Shown: positions 12,301-23,900 of the stretch, in pieces
Layout: the number at the start of each line of letters is the position of its first letter
Position numbering within the stretch: the stretch's first letter is position 1
Assembly: GCA_963082975.1 (NCBI GenBank)
Contig: OY720349.1
Location: forward strand, 65,594,501-65,658,500
Length of the DNA: 64,000 bases
DNA from: Labia minor
Taxonomy: Eukaryota > Arthropoda > Insecta > Dermaptera > Spongiphoridae
Reading direction: 5' to 3'
The notes under the pieces: model-generated
The model's database searches: none
What the model was told of the DNA's origin: nothing
The model's input: the letters and a program-made list of their open reading frames with translations, nothing else
Made by a program: the position numbers and the translations under genes

Positions 12301-12914
12301 AGTGGGTAAAAATAATAATAAGGTTTCCAAGTGAAATGTCAATATTGCTTGCGCAGATTGATAGCATGATTAGTAAAAGTAATTCAATAAAACTTGCTTT
12401 TTCCTAGAGATAGAGAGAAAGAGAGATCCTGGTAATAATTTATTATCTCTATAACTATTAATTCTTATAAAATAGCAGTTTAATGTTGCCTAGTCGATAT
12501 CGGAGAAGAGTAAGCAAACATTCAAATAATAGTGTGATTTAAAAAGTAGTCTCTCTGACTATGATTCATACTCCGTTTATATACATACATATTAGCAAAT
12601 AAAAAGTTAGATTTTATTTTATTTTAATTTCGTAAATTCATTTAATTAAATAATTACATATGTATTTAATTTTATGCTAAATTTTAATTGACTAACTGAA
12701 AAAAAATAAAAATAATAATAATAAATTGTTACTTAAGAATAATCATGTTTTATTAAAAAAAAATTTTGGTTGATCATTTTAGTTGGTTTTTGTATTATAA
12801 ATATATTTTACTAGCAAAAATTGTATAAATATATATTTGTACCACTCTAAGGATTTTTTTTTTTTGAAATTCAAACTATAATATCTATAAAGAAAATATT
12901 TATAAAGAAAAATC
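12301..12914. other. AT-rich non-coding stretch
   Basis: Unique AT-rich sequence with short A/T runs. Nothing recognised. Confidence 0.75.
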
Positions 12915-13250
12915 GATTTGTATTGGTTTCAGTCTCGGGAAAAATCATCTTTTGTTAGTTTTTTCCTCAATTTAAAATAGTATATTTTAATGAGGTCAGC
13001 AACTACGCCAGATAACTCTTCCTTAAATACAAAATATTATAAATATAATAAAATAAAAAATATACATTTTAATAACATTTTGTAATCAAATTACGAAATA
13101 TATATTATGTTATATCCATAGACAATACTTTTCTGTCTTTCAGTGCATTAATACGTACGTTTAAGGGCTGTACGTTTTAGGACTATTTTTTTTAATTTGT
13201 CCATTTAAATTATTTGGAATTGTTTCAAATATTTTGTCGTTTATTTATTT
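12915..13250 (+). mobile_element. HINE-A degenerate tail fragment
   Basis: From TGTATTGGTTTCAGTCTCGG onward the sequence aligns by eye to the second half of HINE-A (compare about 15010-15230), including the CTCGGGAAAAATCATCTT word and the later GTTATATCCATA block. Head, microsatellite and CRE pair are missing or decayed. An old copy. Confidence 0.55.
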
Positions 13251-13302
13251 GAAATAATAATCTTAATCTTAAATATTCATAGAGTTGATTACGAATATTT
13301 TT

Positions 13303-13345
13303 TTTTAAGTACTGAGCGGGGGCTCGGTGAACCAAGTACTTTATT
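13303..13345 (-). repeat. Remnant of the GC-rich hairpin module
   Basis: On the minus strand, CCGAGCCCCCGCTCAGTACT followed by TTAA and an A run matches the CCGAGCCTCGGCTCGG hairpin module found at 54524, 56038, 57640 and 57880. The hairpin is imperfect here. Confidence 0.5.
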
Positions 13346-14033
13346 ATTATTATTATTATTAATAAATTATTGAATAGATTTATCAGTCAATAATATCCTC
13401 AATCAAATAAATTTAAGGATGAATATACTATTTAGAAAAATGATTTTATTCAAAGGAGAGAGAAAAAGGAGTGGGAGGAAAGAGTGTGTTGGAACTTGTA
13501 ATCATTTCTCTTGTCTAGACTGGAAATGGCTAACCCTATATAAGTGTTTTAGTCAACGACCTTGGCATGTTGAGATCACCGGATTATGCAAGAGGCGGAG
13601 TGGCCAGTTTTTAAAGGGTGATCGCATAAGAAAAATTCCCGTTTAAACCTGGCCAGGTCAATGGGGTCTGCCACTAACATTTTATTAAGATTCTATGGTG
13701 ACCGTTAAAACAGTTAGTTAAACAAATAGAAAAAGAAACAACAACATCTTTCACATGTTGCAAATATTACTTTTTTTTTTCTAAATATTAAATAAATATT
13801 ATCCTCAGAAAAAGGTCCATCTTTCATTAAAGGTTCTATTAAAGTTTCTCATATATAATATAGAAAGAGAGATTTATAGAAATAAATTTAGAAAATTAAA
13901 ATTATCATTTTATTTATTAATTTATTTCATATATTAATTGAATTCTGATATTTTTATTTTTTTAAATAATTATTCTAAAATAGTATATATATGGCTTAAT
14001 TAACTTTATTAGATGGTATTTACGATATTCTAT
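13346..14033. other. Non-coding stretch with a GC-elevated island
   Basis: An (ATT)n run at about 13341-13360 is followed by a less AT-rich, non-repetitive island at about 13415-13680. A 75-codon frame in the island has no recognisable domain. The rest is AT-rich. Possible regulatory or conserved non-coding sequence, not provable here. Confidence 0.5.
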
Positions 14034-14035
14034 AC

Positions 14036-14660
14036 AGTAAAATCTGTTTATTGGAGAGGTATATGTTCCATAAATATGCCACGAATATAGAAACCGTGAA
14101 TATGGAATGGTAATTTATATGGGATGATAAGGGATTCGTTCCTAGGTGACAAAATAAAAAAAATAGATAATAAAATCAATTTAATTGAAGTTTTTGAATA
14201 TTTTGATTAATTATCTTAAGGCTTAGGCATTGGTTTGAAGAATTTTGTAATTTTCTCTTGCTTGGCAGTTTTTAAAAGCTCCATCAATTCAGAATGATAC
14301 GCAGCAGTCGCATTAGCAATTTGCCTCTTAAAAATAAGACTTCGTTCCATAGACGGATCCAAATACATAAAAAAAATCGCAAAGTTCATTTGCCATTCTT
14401 AAACCTTCACTAAGATTTTCTTCTTCAATGGGCTGTGAATTTAACATTTCCTCCAAGTCGGTTTCAGTCAAATCTTCCTCTTGCGATTCAAGCCATTTCT
14501 GAATGTCACTTGATTGTCACTGTTCGAACCCATCTCGTCCTATTCCATTCGCGATTTCGGCCATGTTTGCAGTCCAAGTTTGAACTTGCACAGATTCTTT
14601 GTCATTTTCCGCAGACAGAGCAGGTCACAGTTTTTTCCAGCATGACTTCAATGTAGGTGG
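14036..14660 (-). pseudogene. Pogo/Tigger-like transposase 3' remnant
   Basis: The left end reads TA then CAGTAAAATCTGTTTATTGG, typical of pogo/Tigger terminal repeats. On the minus strand, broken frames read QKWLESQEEDLTETDLEEML, then a segment with AAYHSELMELLKTAKQEKIT, then KFFKPMPKP and a stop. This acidic tail ending in ITxFFKP is characteristic of the C-terminus of pogo-like DDE transposases. Frameshifts and internal stops make it dead. It is cut by the HINE-A copy at 14667; related material (CGCGAATATAGG-like words) resumes at about 15430-15495. Confidence 0.6.
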
Positions 14661-14666
14661 CTTCAG

Positions 14667-15290
14667 TTTTTACCGACCGACGATAGTAAGGGAGGTATTG
14701 TTTTCACACCAAATTTCACATGTGGAGATTTTTACATATCTCCACGAATCATGCATTTTCTTAACAGAAAAAAGTATTTTTAGCATGATGTCTGTCCGTC
14801 CGTCCGTCCGTATAGATGTGTACAGCCTGAACGGCTGAACGGATTTTGATGAAATTTGGTATATTTACTTAATGCATCAGTGGGATGAATTGATCAACTT
14901 TTGGTGCAAATCCGGAAACCGGAAGTGGTAGTATTAGCGATCGACGATAAGAAGGGAAGGGTTATTTTCGCACCAAATTTCACATAAGGAGATTTTTTTA
15001 CATATCACCACGAATGTATTGGTTTTATCCTCGGGAAAAATCATCTTCATTATGTTTTTCTTAATTTAAAATTATATGACGTCACCCAGCCCTTCATGAC
15101 GTCACAGCCTCGGGTAACGCTTCAGCTATATATTATAAATAAAATAAAATTAAAAATATTAATGTTATATCCATATCTGTTTTTTATTACATTAATAGAT
15201 ATATTAAAATTATTTGAAATTGTTTCTGTAGCTGGAAATTAATTTATTTCAAACCGTCGGTCGGTTCGGACCTGGCCACAGATCAACTTA
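14667..15290 (+). mobile_element. HINE-A copy 2 (complete, young)
   Basis: Full structure: head TTTTTACCGACCGACG, microsatellite (GTCC)n at about 14791-14810, hairpin GTGGAGAT/ATCTCCAC, TGACGTCA octamers at 15077-15084 and 15097-15104, subTIR CGTCGGTCGGT, and a tail hairpin near 15267-15283 that has one change relative to other copies. It is nearly identical by eye to the copy at 41341, implying recent mobility. It is inserted into the pogo-like remnant. Confidence 0.9.
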
Positions 15291-15601
15291 TTTTACATTC
15301 TCAAAAAAAAAAAAAAACCATTGAGGTGAAGGCGTCCATTTCAACCATTTACAAAGGATATTGGGTTTGATATACATTGAAATCATTTTATTATTATGTA
15401 TGTACTTATTAGATCCAGAAATAAATTGTTAGTCGCGAATATAGGAATTTTTTAAACACGCGAATTGTGAAAACGCGAATGAAGGAGCTTTTGCCCTATT
15501 TAGTAAATAAATAAGATTTATTTAAATTTTAAAATAAATAAATATAAAATATTTGAAAATTTAATTTAAATTATTTTAAACATAGATGATATTGTAGGGA
15601 A
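15291..15601. other. Distal part of the pogo-like remnant and a dispersed repeat
   Basis: After the HINE-A insertion the older sequence continues; words such as CGCGAATATAGG at about 15435 echo the left end of the pogo-like element. The segment 15505-15600 is a diverged repeat of 10810-10905. Confidence 0.45.
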
Positions 15602-16081
15602 TATTGTCGGCGCTCTCAGCAGCTAGACGAATGAAAGAATAAATAAAAATTAAGTTAAATATGAACTAAATATTGTATTAAATTAATTAAAATGAGAACT
15701 TTTAGAATAAATTATTTAATTGAAATGATATTTGAATATATTAGAATTTAAAATAAAATATTATATTAATTCTTTATTTGGGAATTTTTATAATAATTAA
15801 TATATACGCATTGTATGTATAAACATTAAAAAATTAATTTATGCGGTTATTGATTAGATATTAATAAAATTTATAGCCTATCTTACTATAGTGGTATATA
15901 AGAATATTGTGATGTAATTTCATAGAAATTGGTTCAGCCAATTTTGAGTCTATAACATGCTTTTTTTTCCGGACAGACTGACATGAAAAATTCTCAAGTC
16001 ATTTTTGGATTCTAGAGGTTATGAGAAATTTAAATTCTGAGCAATGTGCAGACAAAAACCTTTTTTTTTTATATATATATT
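15602..16081 (-). mobile_element. Helitron copy (reverse orientation)
   Basis: The body is the reverse complement of 19243-19795, including the 5' block AAAGGTTTTTGTCTGCACAT and a short GTCTGTCC-type motif next to a TTTTTTCCGGACAG block. At the opposite end a GAGAGCGCC word and CTAG survive, but the terminal hairpin is eroded. Non-coding. Confidence 0.65.
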
Positions 16082-17285
16082 AAAGATTATCAATATTTGG
16101 ACCTTGAAGTGATCTAAAGTGATTTAAAATCAAATTAATGATTGCAATATAAATGACAAAAAAATAATTGTTTTTGGGACTTTCTTGAATAAATTTATAT
16201 AAATAAATTAAATAGAACCTCCCTCCTTCCTCCCTCTTTTCGTAGAATGCTTTCGTGATTTAAGATATTGATACCTGAATATCTTTAAATAGGTTTAAAA
16301 GGTTTCATGAAATTCTATATCATACATCGCTAAGTTTAACTAAGTTGCGACTTGTTCAGGGGGCTTAGTGATAATGAGTAGGAGGAGTGAGGGTTGAATG
16401 TCTGACGGTAATGGAGAGCAGCAAGTTTCGCCCACCGAGTGGCTGTCATTTTATGTAGGCGTTGAAATTGAATAGAAACACGTCGTCGTTGTCGTCATCT
16501 CGATCCCATGTCCTTTATCCCTTTTCATTTTCAAAGGGCAATGACGCAGAGCAAGCATAGGTCTGGTCAATTAACGGTTCTAAGGGGCGAGGAGCACAGA
16601 GGGAACAGAATCTGTTTTCTTTATTTTTGGACCGTTCAACTGATAAATTAAAGACCGAAAAATATCCAAGCCATACACTTACAACAACAACAACTTACTC
16701 ACTCTATATATTATATTTAATCATATGTAGTCATTCAAAAAGTTATTTAACAAAAACACCCTAATGTCTTCTTTTTATAGAATAATACATTTTATAATAT
16801 TATAATGATATTAAAATGAAATTGCTTTTGAAGTTAAGCGGATAAAAAAATTATAAATGACAAAATGAATAAAAAAAAAACAAACTAAGATGTAAAATAA
16901 TCAATAAAATTTTATTCTATCTCTATAAAGATTGTGTTAATTTCAAATGCCACTCAAAATCTCACTCAATCTTTAAACATATTCTAGATAGCAAATGAAC
17001 TAAATCTGAATTTGTTTAAAAAATCAAGGTTTTTGTTAATTTCAATAGAGAAGCCTGACAATTTATCTGTGTAAAATTTTATAAACTTCCATTCAATACT
17101 CCTCTATCCAAGAATGAATGATGTTTATTTTTTTTTATTTTTTTGCATGCTGAGAATAGAAGAAATTAGAAAGTTTTTTGATTACCCTGTAAGTTAGAAA
17201 CACTTAAATTTTGCATTGTTCCAGTTAAGCCCAATTGAATAATAATGAAGGAGAAGAACAATTAAATTTATAAAAAAAAAAATAT
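16082..17285. other. Non-coding stretch with a GC-elevated island
   Basis: A pyrimidine-rich run lies at about 16217-16240, then a non-repetitive island at about 16360-16660 that is clearly less AT-rich than its surroundings and contains GTCGTC repeats near 16484. No open frame of note. The remainder is AT-rich. Confidence 0.55.
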
Positions 17286-17709
17286 GAGCTGTGACCAAGC
17301 ACAGAACCGACAGACTCTATTAGAAATAAATTAATTCCCAAACAACATATATATATATATATAAAGTATCAAAAAAACAATATTTTTAAAAATTGAATTA
17401 AAATGACTAAACAATATTATCTTGGTTTTTATTTGTAGTTTAATTATTCAATTCTTAAGTACTACTATATTTTAAGTGAAATATTTTGAGACTGTTACTG
17501 ATGCATGAAGTAAATATATCAAATTTTACCAAAATCCTTTGAGCTGTTCAAGTGTACAAGTCTATACGGACGGACAGACGGACAGATATCATACTAAAAA
17601 TACTTTTTTCGGTTAACAAAACGCATAATTCGTGGAGATATGTAAAAATACCACATGTGAAATTTGGTGTGAAAATAATCCTTCCTCTTCTATCGTCTGT
17701 CGGTAAAAA
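17286..17709 (-). mobile_element. HINE-A, short subfamily, copy 3
   Basis: It shares the head (ACCGACAGACGAT in this diverged copy), the GTCTGTCC microsatellite block and the hairpin with HINE-A. Its interior is replaced by a different segment also found at 46591, and it lacks the TGACGTCA pair. About 424 bp. Together with 46591 it defines a second subfamily. Confidence 0.75.
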
Positions 17710-19242
17710 TGATAATGTTTTCTTAGAATTAAATATAAATTAAAACAATTTTGACATATAATTGAATAGTATTTGTTATTTAAAACGAGAAATACTACAG
17801 ATATCTAAAAGATAAAAATTAGAAAGTAAATACCTTATCAAAAGTACATAATACTCTTTTTTTGAATCAATTGTGTATTTCAATAAAATCAATTTTATTT
17901 AATTTAAAATTTAGATAAATATTATCATTAAGTAATTATTTTATTGTACAATATAAACATTAAAATAATTATTTTTAAAAATAACATTTACATTTTCAAA
18001 AGAAAAAAAAAAAAAATGGCTGTTTTGAAATATATATTTATAAATATCATAATTAATTAAAATAATTCTTCATTTAATATTTTTTTAATAATTACAAACA
18101 ATATACCTGTAAACATGCATATTAACAACTTTCTTTAGTAATCTTATAAAAGGGTTATTTCAAACACAGGATGTTTTAAATTCCATAACCATTTATCACT
18201 ATGTTATCATAATCTTCTTATGAATTAAGCATAGTAAAATTCATTTTAATGTCAATATGTATCTTAATATAATAATATTTTAAATTTTATTATAAATTAA
18301 TTTAATTCATTATTAACAATATTATTTTCATAAAATAAAATATGAAATATAATTTTTATTACTATCAAAGAAACTTTTTTTTTATTGTAGTTAATAAAAT
18401 AACATTTAGTGAACCAACTAATTATAAGGTACCTCGTACCTGGCTAAAATTTTTCAGTGGTATATAAAATTATCCTAAATATTTCATGACAGTTTCAATT
18501 TTAGAGGCACTGGCTTAGAGTAATTTCATTCAGGATCAAAATAATAAAATAATAGATAATAGATCAAATAAATACAGAAATAAAAATAGATTAATTTTTT
18601 TTTTAAATTGAAACGGGTTTAAAAAAAATTTAAGGGCTGTTGAGAAAAATTTAGAAAAACTCACCTCATAATAGAAAAATTCACCCAATAACTGTAATTT
18701 CTATTAACATAGCCTTTTCAAGATTTTCAATAATTCTCTTTAAATAGGTTTCCATTAGAAATCTTACACAAGTTAGCTAATTGGTTGAAAATATCTTGAT
18801 ACATTGTCATTCAACTGAATGACATAATAATCATTTTCATCTCTATTATTATTAATTTAATTACTTTTGTTAATAATAACCTAGTTAAAGGAACAAATAT
18901 ATATTTCGTTTAAATGTTAACAGAAGCGTTTTCCAAGGGTAGGTGATTGTCCTTCCCCCACTACCTTTTTTATTCTTTCTTTATTGACTAATTTGATTTT
19001 CTCCCTTTCTTGCTGAATCGAATACAATATTAAATTGAACTCGCCCCTTCTGAGTAGAATAGTACTTGAATAAAAGAGGTAATCATTCTTTGAATGGATA
19101 CATTTTATCCCGTATCATTTCCCCTCACTACTATTCACGACCCGCACAATTCCGAATTAGAGCGTCCAAATGATCTGACTTTTTCTAGATACGTAAAGCC
19201 CCTACAGAAACCCACAGCAGAAATGATGTCCTCGTTAATCTA
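17710..19242. other. AT-rich non-coding stretch
   Basis: AT-rich unique sequence, with a less AT-rich island at about 18915-19235 just before the Helitron start. No gene or transposon recognised. Confidence 0.7.
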
Positions 19243-20910
19243 TCTATATATATAAAAAAAGGTTTTTGTCTGCACATTGCTCAGAATTTAAAATTTTTTG
19301 TATATCTTCGCGTTTCATGACATCTAGAATCCAAAAGTGACTTTAGAATTTTTCATGTCTGTCTGTCCGGAAAAAAGGATGTTATAGACTCAAAATTGGC
19401 TGAACCAATTTCTATGAAATTACATCACAATATTCTTATATACCTCTATAGTAACATAGGCTATAAATTTTATTAATATCTAATCAATAACCGCATAAAT
19501 TAATTTTTTAAAGTTTATATAATTCTCCGTGTTGTTCATTCAAGAGCCTGGCGTGGCCCACTGTCCCTAGCGGAATCATTTTCACAATGCGTATATATTA
19601 ATTATTATAAAAATTCCCAAATAAAGAATTAATATAATCTTTTATTTTAAATTCTAATATTCAAATATCATTTCACAATTAAATAATTTATTCTAAAAGT
19701 TCTCATTTTAATTAATTTAATAAAATATTTAGTACATATTTAACTTAATTTTTATTTATTCTTTCATTCGCGTCTAGGTGTGAAGAGCGCCGATGGAGAG
19801 GCAATTTATAATTTTCTTCTAATTTAGATTAAGGACACAAAGCGGACAACATTATATCAAATCTCGCTAAGATCATTCAATATTTATGTACACAAATTAT
19901 TCAGAGTATTGACAATCAGTTTAAATTGAAATTTATATAAATTAACAAAGTGAAAATTTTTATTTGTTTAAATTTATTATAATGAATCAAAAAAAAATTA
20001 AATATATAGATCACATGATTAAGAGAAGCAAGAAACTTAAAGGAGAAAATAACTGTTGAATGGAGATCGGACATGAAAGAAACTGTAAGCGAAATCTTCA
20101 TGTTGCGACTAATAATTTTCAAATCTTCTAGCACCACAAAATTAGATAAGTTTCTTTTAAGGGAGGAAATTAACTATGATCTAAAAAAAATTAATAAATG
20201 AACTTAATAAAAAAAACAAATAAATCAACTAATTTAAATTAATACTATTAATGAACGTATATATTGTTAATTTATCTAAAGTTTTATACCGTTAATTTTT
20301 GTAAATTGTCTCAAGTCTCTAACTTTTCATTTTCTCAAATTTCATTATTATTAAAAATATTCAATAAAAATCAAGCAATGAAAATAAAATATCAAAATGA
20401 AATGATCAAGAAATATTATACTCTATTTCTCTATTATTTCTAACATATACAATACTTACAAACCATAGGAGGAGGAAATATTAGGAGATATCATTGCGGG
20501 TTCAGGCCAAATCGGGGCACGTGGCTAGAATGGGAGAGAAAAAAGATATTGGAGGGGAGACCGATTGGAAAACGTCCTCTTGGAAGACCAAGGACGCGTA
20601 TGAAGAGACGTAAGAGAGATGGAACAGGGGGGCTCAGGATAGAGACACTTGGAGAAATGTGATTGTTGCGGCCAAGAGCTTTCGAGTATCGTTGAGCCAC
20701 AGAGATAGATAGATATAACATATACAATAATAATATATATAATTAATTTACTGATTAAATTAAAATATATTTTAAATAATCACACCAAAAGAAATGAATG
20801 TTTTATGTAATATATATACGGATTGAAACAAAATGGATGAAAACCTTTTAAAACTTTCAACCAAATACTAAGTACCACTCGGGGGTACAGGGGGCGTTCT
20901 GAGCAGCTAG
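19243..20910 (+). mobile_element. Helitron candidate carrying a LINE fragment
   Basis: The 5' end A|TCTATATATATAAAAAAAGG at 19243 and the 3' end GAGCAGCTAG followed by T at 20910 fit Helitron insertion between A and T with a 3' CTRR. Inside are a GTCTGTCTGTCC block (about 19359), an internal copy of the GTCTAGGTGTGAAGAGCGCC tail word (about 19773) whose hairpin is broken, and a LINE fragment (20475-20705). The final hairpin is lost, so this may be two overlapping copies rather than one 1.67-kb element. The same LINE-plus-tail order occurs at 30330-31330. Confidence 0.5.
20475..20705 (+). pseudogene. LINE (RTE-like) C-terminal fragment
   Basis: Broken plus-strand frames read GRPIGKRPLGRPRTR and later ETLGEM or, in another frame, DTWRNVIVAAKSF. 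The GKRPxGRPRTRW ... DRDxWRN order is typical of the C-terminal tail of animal LINE polyproteins. It ends in a GATAGATAGATATA tail. At least one frameshift separates the two blocks. Confidence 0.65.
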
Positions 20911-23900
20911 TTACATATATATTAGAGATAGGAAGAATAACGAATCTCAACAAAATTTAACAGAATAGACGGATTAACACCTGCAAATGAGTAACGAGCA
21001 ATGACCTGTTAGATCGGCAAGGACAAACATTAGAAATGGCTAACGATTAAATTGGTGATCTTATGAGACGTTTTACCTTGGAATGAGAATTGAATAAAGT
21101 GGGGTGGTGGGGGAATATGGAGGAAAATTAATTTCCCTTTGTCACTTTATAGGTATTTTTAAAACATTCTTGAAAATCAAAAAGAGATGAATAAATCGGA
21201 AGAATTTAATCGTTTTTAGGCCAACAAAGAAACATTCTATGATATTTGCATTCCATCGGTGCCACCATATATATAGTGGTCATGGGATTTCGTTTATTTT
21301 ATACTACTAGATAAAAATATAAATTTAAATATTTTAAAAAGAACTACACATGGATATGGCAAGGAAATATTTATTAACTTGAATATTTCATAAAAAAAAG
21401 AGTATACTTTAATTTTTTTGAGAGTATTTTAGATTTAGTTCATTAGGAATGATATTAAAAAAAAATAATTTCAAAGATTTACACAATTTAGCATATTTTA
21501 AACTTTAGTTTTATTCTCCACACAATTATAATATTATGATAAATAAACTATATATCTATGATATAAATATTAATATGTTAAATTGATTTTTATAAACATT
21601 AAGTAAATCACGTTTTAATTTATCTTTAAATTAATATGAAAATATTACCATTTTGGTAATTATTATTATTAAGTAATTTGTGATAAAACAATCTAGGACT
21701 TTGGAAAGAATTAATTAAAAAAAAAATAAATAAATAAAATAAAATCCCGATAATGTTCCAATTTCTGTGATTATTAAATCGCATATTAAACAATTTTGCA
21801 TTGGTAGCTGATTTAGCATATTTTTTTTTTTGTACTTTGAATCCATATCCTTTCATTTATTGTTTTCCAATCTAAGGGATTAAACTGCAATTAATAATAA
21901 TATTAATAATAAAAGGACAAGAAAGAATTTACTTTTATATTCATATATAAATAAAATAGTAGCGTTTTAGTAATAAAGAATACACGAGTCGTAGAAAGTA
22001 AAAACGTTGTAGGGTGATATATCAGTACCTCGCGCCATTAGAGTAGAATAATAACAATAATGAATTCCTTCCGTGTTTAGTATAAAAAAGATTAGGAAGT
22101 TAATGGTCAATCATCGCGCGTTATAGCTTTTACTGAAATTTAAATTTATATATGTATATAAATTATAATATGAACTGACAAATACAATAATATATATAAG
22201 TATAAGTATATTATAGAAAAAATAATACACATTTTCATTTACTACATTTGATATTAATAAGAATAAAAATGTAATGTGTTTTTAAATGGTATATTAAATT
22301 TTTGTTAAATTGTTTTTTTAGCCCCCCCCCCCCCCCCCATTGGTTTTTTCATCAATCTAAACGGACATTCATGCATTTCTCTTTTAATTTCATTAGAGAA
22401 TAGGAATGAAGAAAGAGTAGGGCAGTGAAGTAAATTAAAATTAAAAAACAAAAAAAAAGTTTTTGCATTCCAAACTTTAACCTTAAAATTAACACTAAAG
22501 TGGCAGTCTATATTGCAAGTAGGGAAGAAAAAAAGGGCGTCAGAAATTTTTAATAAAAATTTAATATTATTTTCATACCATAATATTTCTCAACTCAGAA
22601 AAAATAATTTCATAACAAAATAGTAGAAGTTAAATGAATTTTGTTTTTTGCATTTTTTTTAATCCAAGTTAATTAAAGTTAGTTTTTAAATGATAAATTA
22701 CCTTGATTTGTAATTAAATTGTATTTAAAATATATTTGTCTTAGAAAATAAAATAGTGGGGAGTCGTTATAAATATGGTAGGCAAAAGTTTTAAACCATA
22801 ACATTAACAAAATATAATATTTATATATCAGTAGTTGAGACTTATAATTTAATGTTTACTGGGAAAAAAACCCAGTTTCTGTAAATTTACATTTGTTAGT
22901 TTTTATTATACGTGTAAACAATTTATTGATATAATTATGTCTGTGAGTTTTTTCTATCTTGGAAGGGAGGGAGGGGGGGGGGGGCGAACTTATCTCTGAT
23001 ATATTTAATCAAAGTGTATATGAAGTGAAAAAAGAGACAACTACTGCTCTAAAATTTCCTTAGTTTTCTCAGAATTTAAAAGCTTTAAAAATATAAACAA
23101 ACCAGATGAACATTTAAGTTCATCAATATTAATGTTCCATAAATACTCTTTACCTGATATTTATTGGCTAATTATTTTAAATAAAATAGCCTTGATAAAA
23201 CTATTTTTTACAACTCCTTTTATGTTCAATTTTTTTTAGTTTTATTAGTATTAGTTCTTTTTTGTCTCTTATGAAATTCTAAAATTGTTTAAAAAAATAG
23301 TATAATTACAGTTTAAAATAATTAATTTTAATTTATTCAATCTCTTTTTACCTCCATGATATGTGATATTACAATCATAAACCATATAACAAATTTATTG
23401 GTGTTTACTTTCAAAATTAATATAAATTTCAAAACAAAACTCAATATAGAAATCGTAACTTTATTAATTAATATAAACTAATTACTGAGTGAATAAAATA
23501 AATCATTACTTATTTGATAAATTTATATAAATGCATGTAAACTTAGTAGTAAATCATGAGCTACGGAAATTGAGAACAAGGGTTAAATTTTTACTCAAGT
23601 TTAATAAATTTCAAATATATATATAAATATAAAATTGAAAAATAATTAAAACGAAAAAATATAATTTAATACTACAAATAATATTATATATTATTTGAAT
23701 ATTTTTCAAATTATAAATATATGTTTTTGAAATTAAAAATTGTATTTTTAAATTATAATAATTAAAGAGAGAAAACAATCTGCTTCAATAGTATCAATAA
23801 AAACTGAAGCGATTCTATTCATGATGGTTAACGACATTTAAGTAAAATGACTTCATACTTAAATGGAGTATAAATGCATAGTGTTCATCTTATAAAAATA

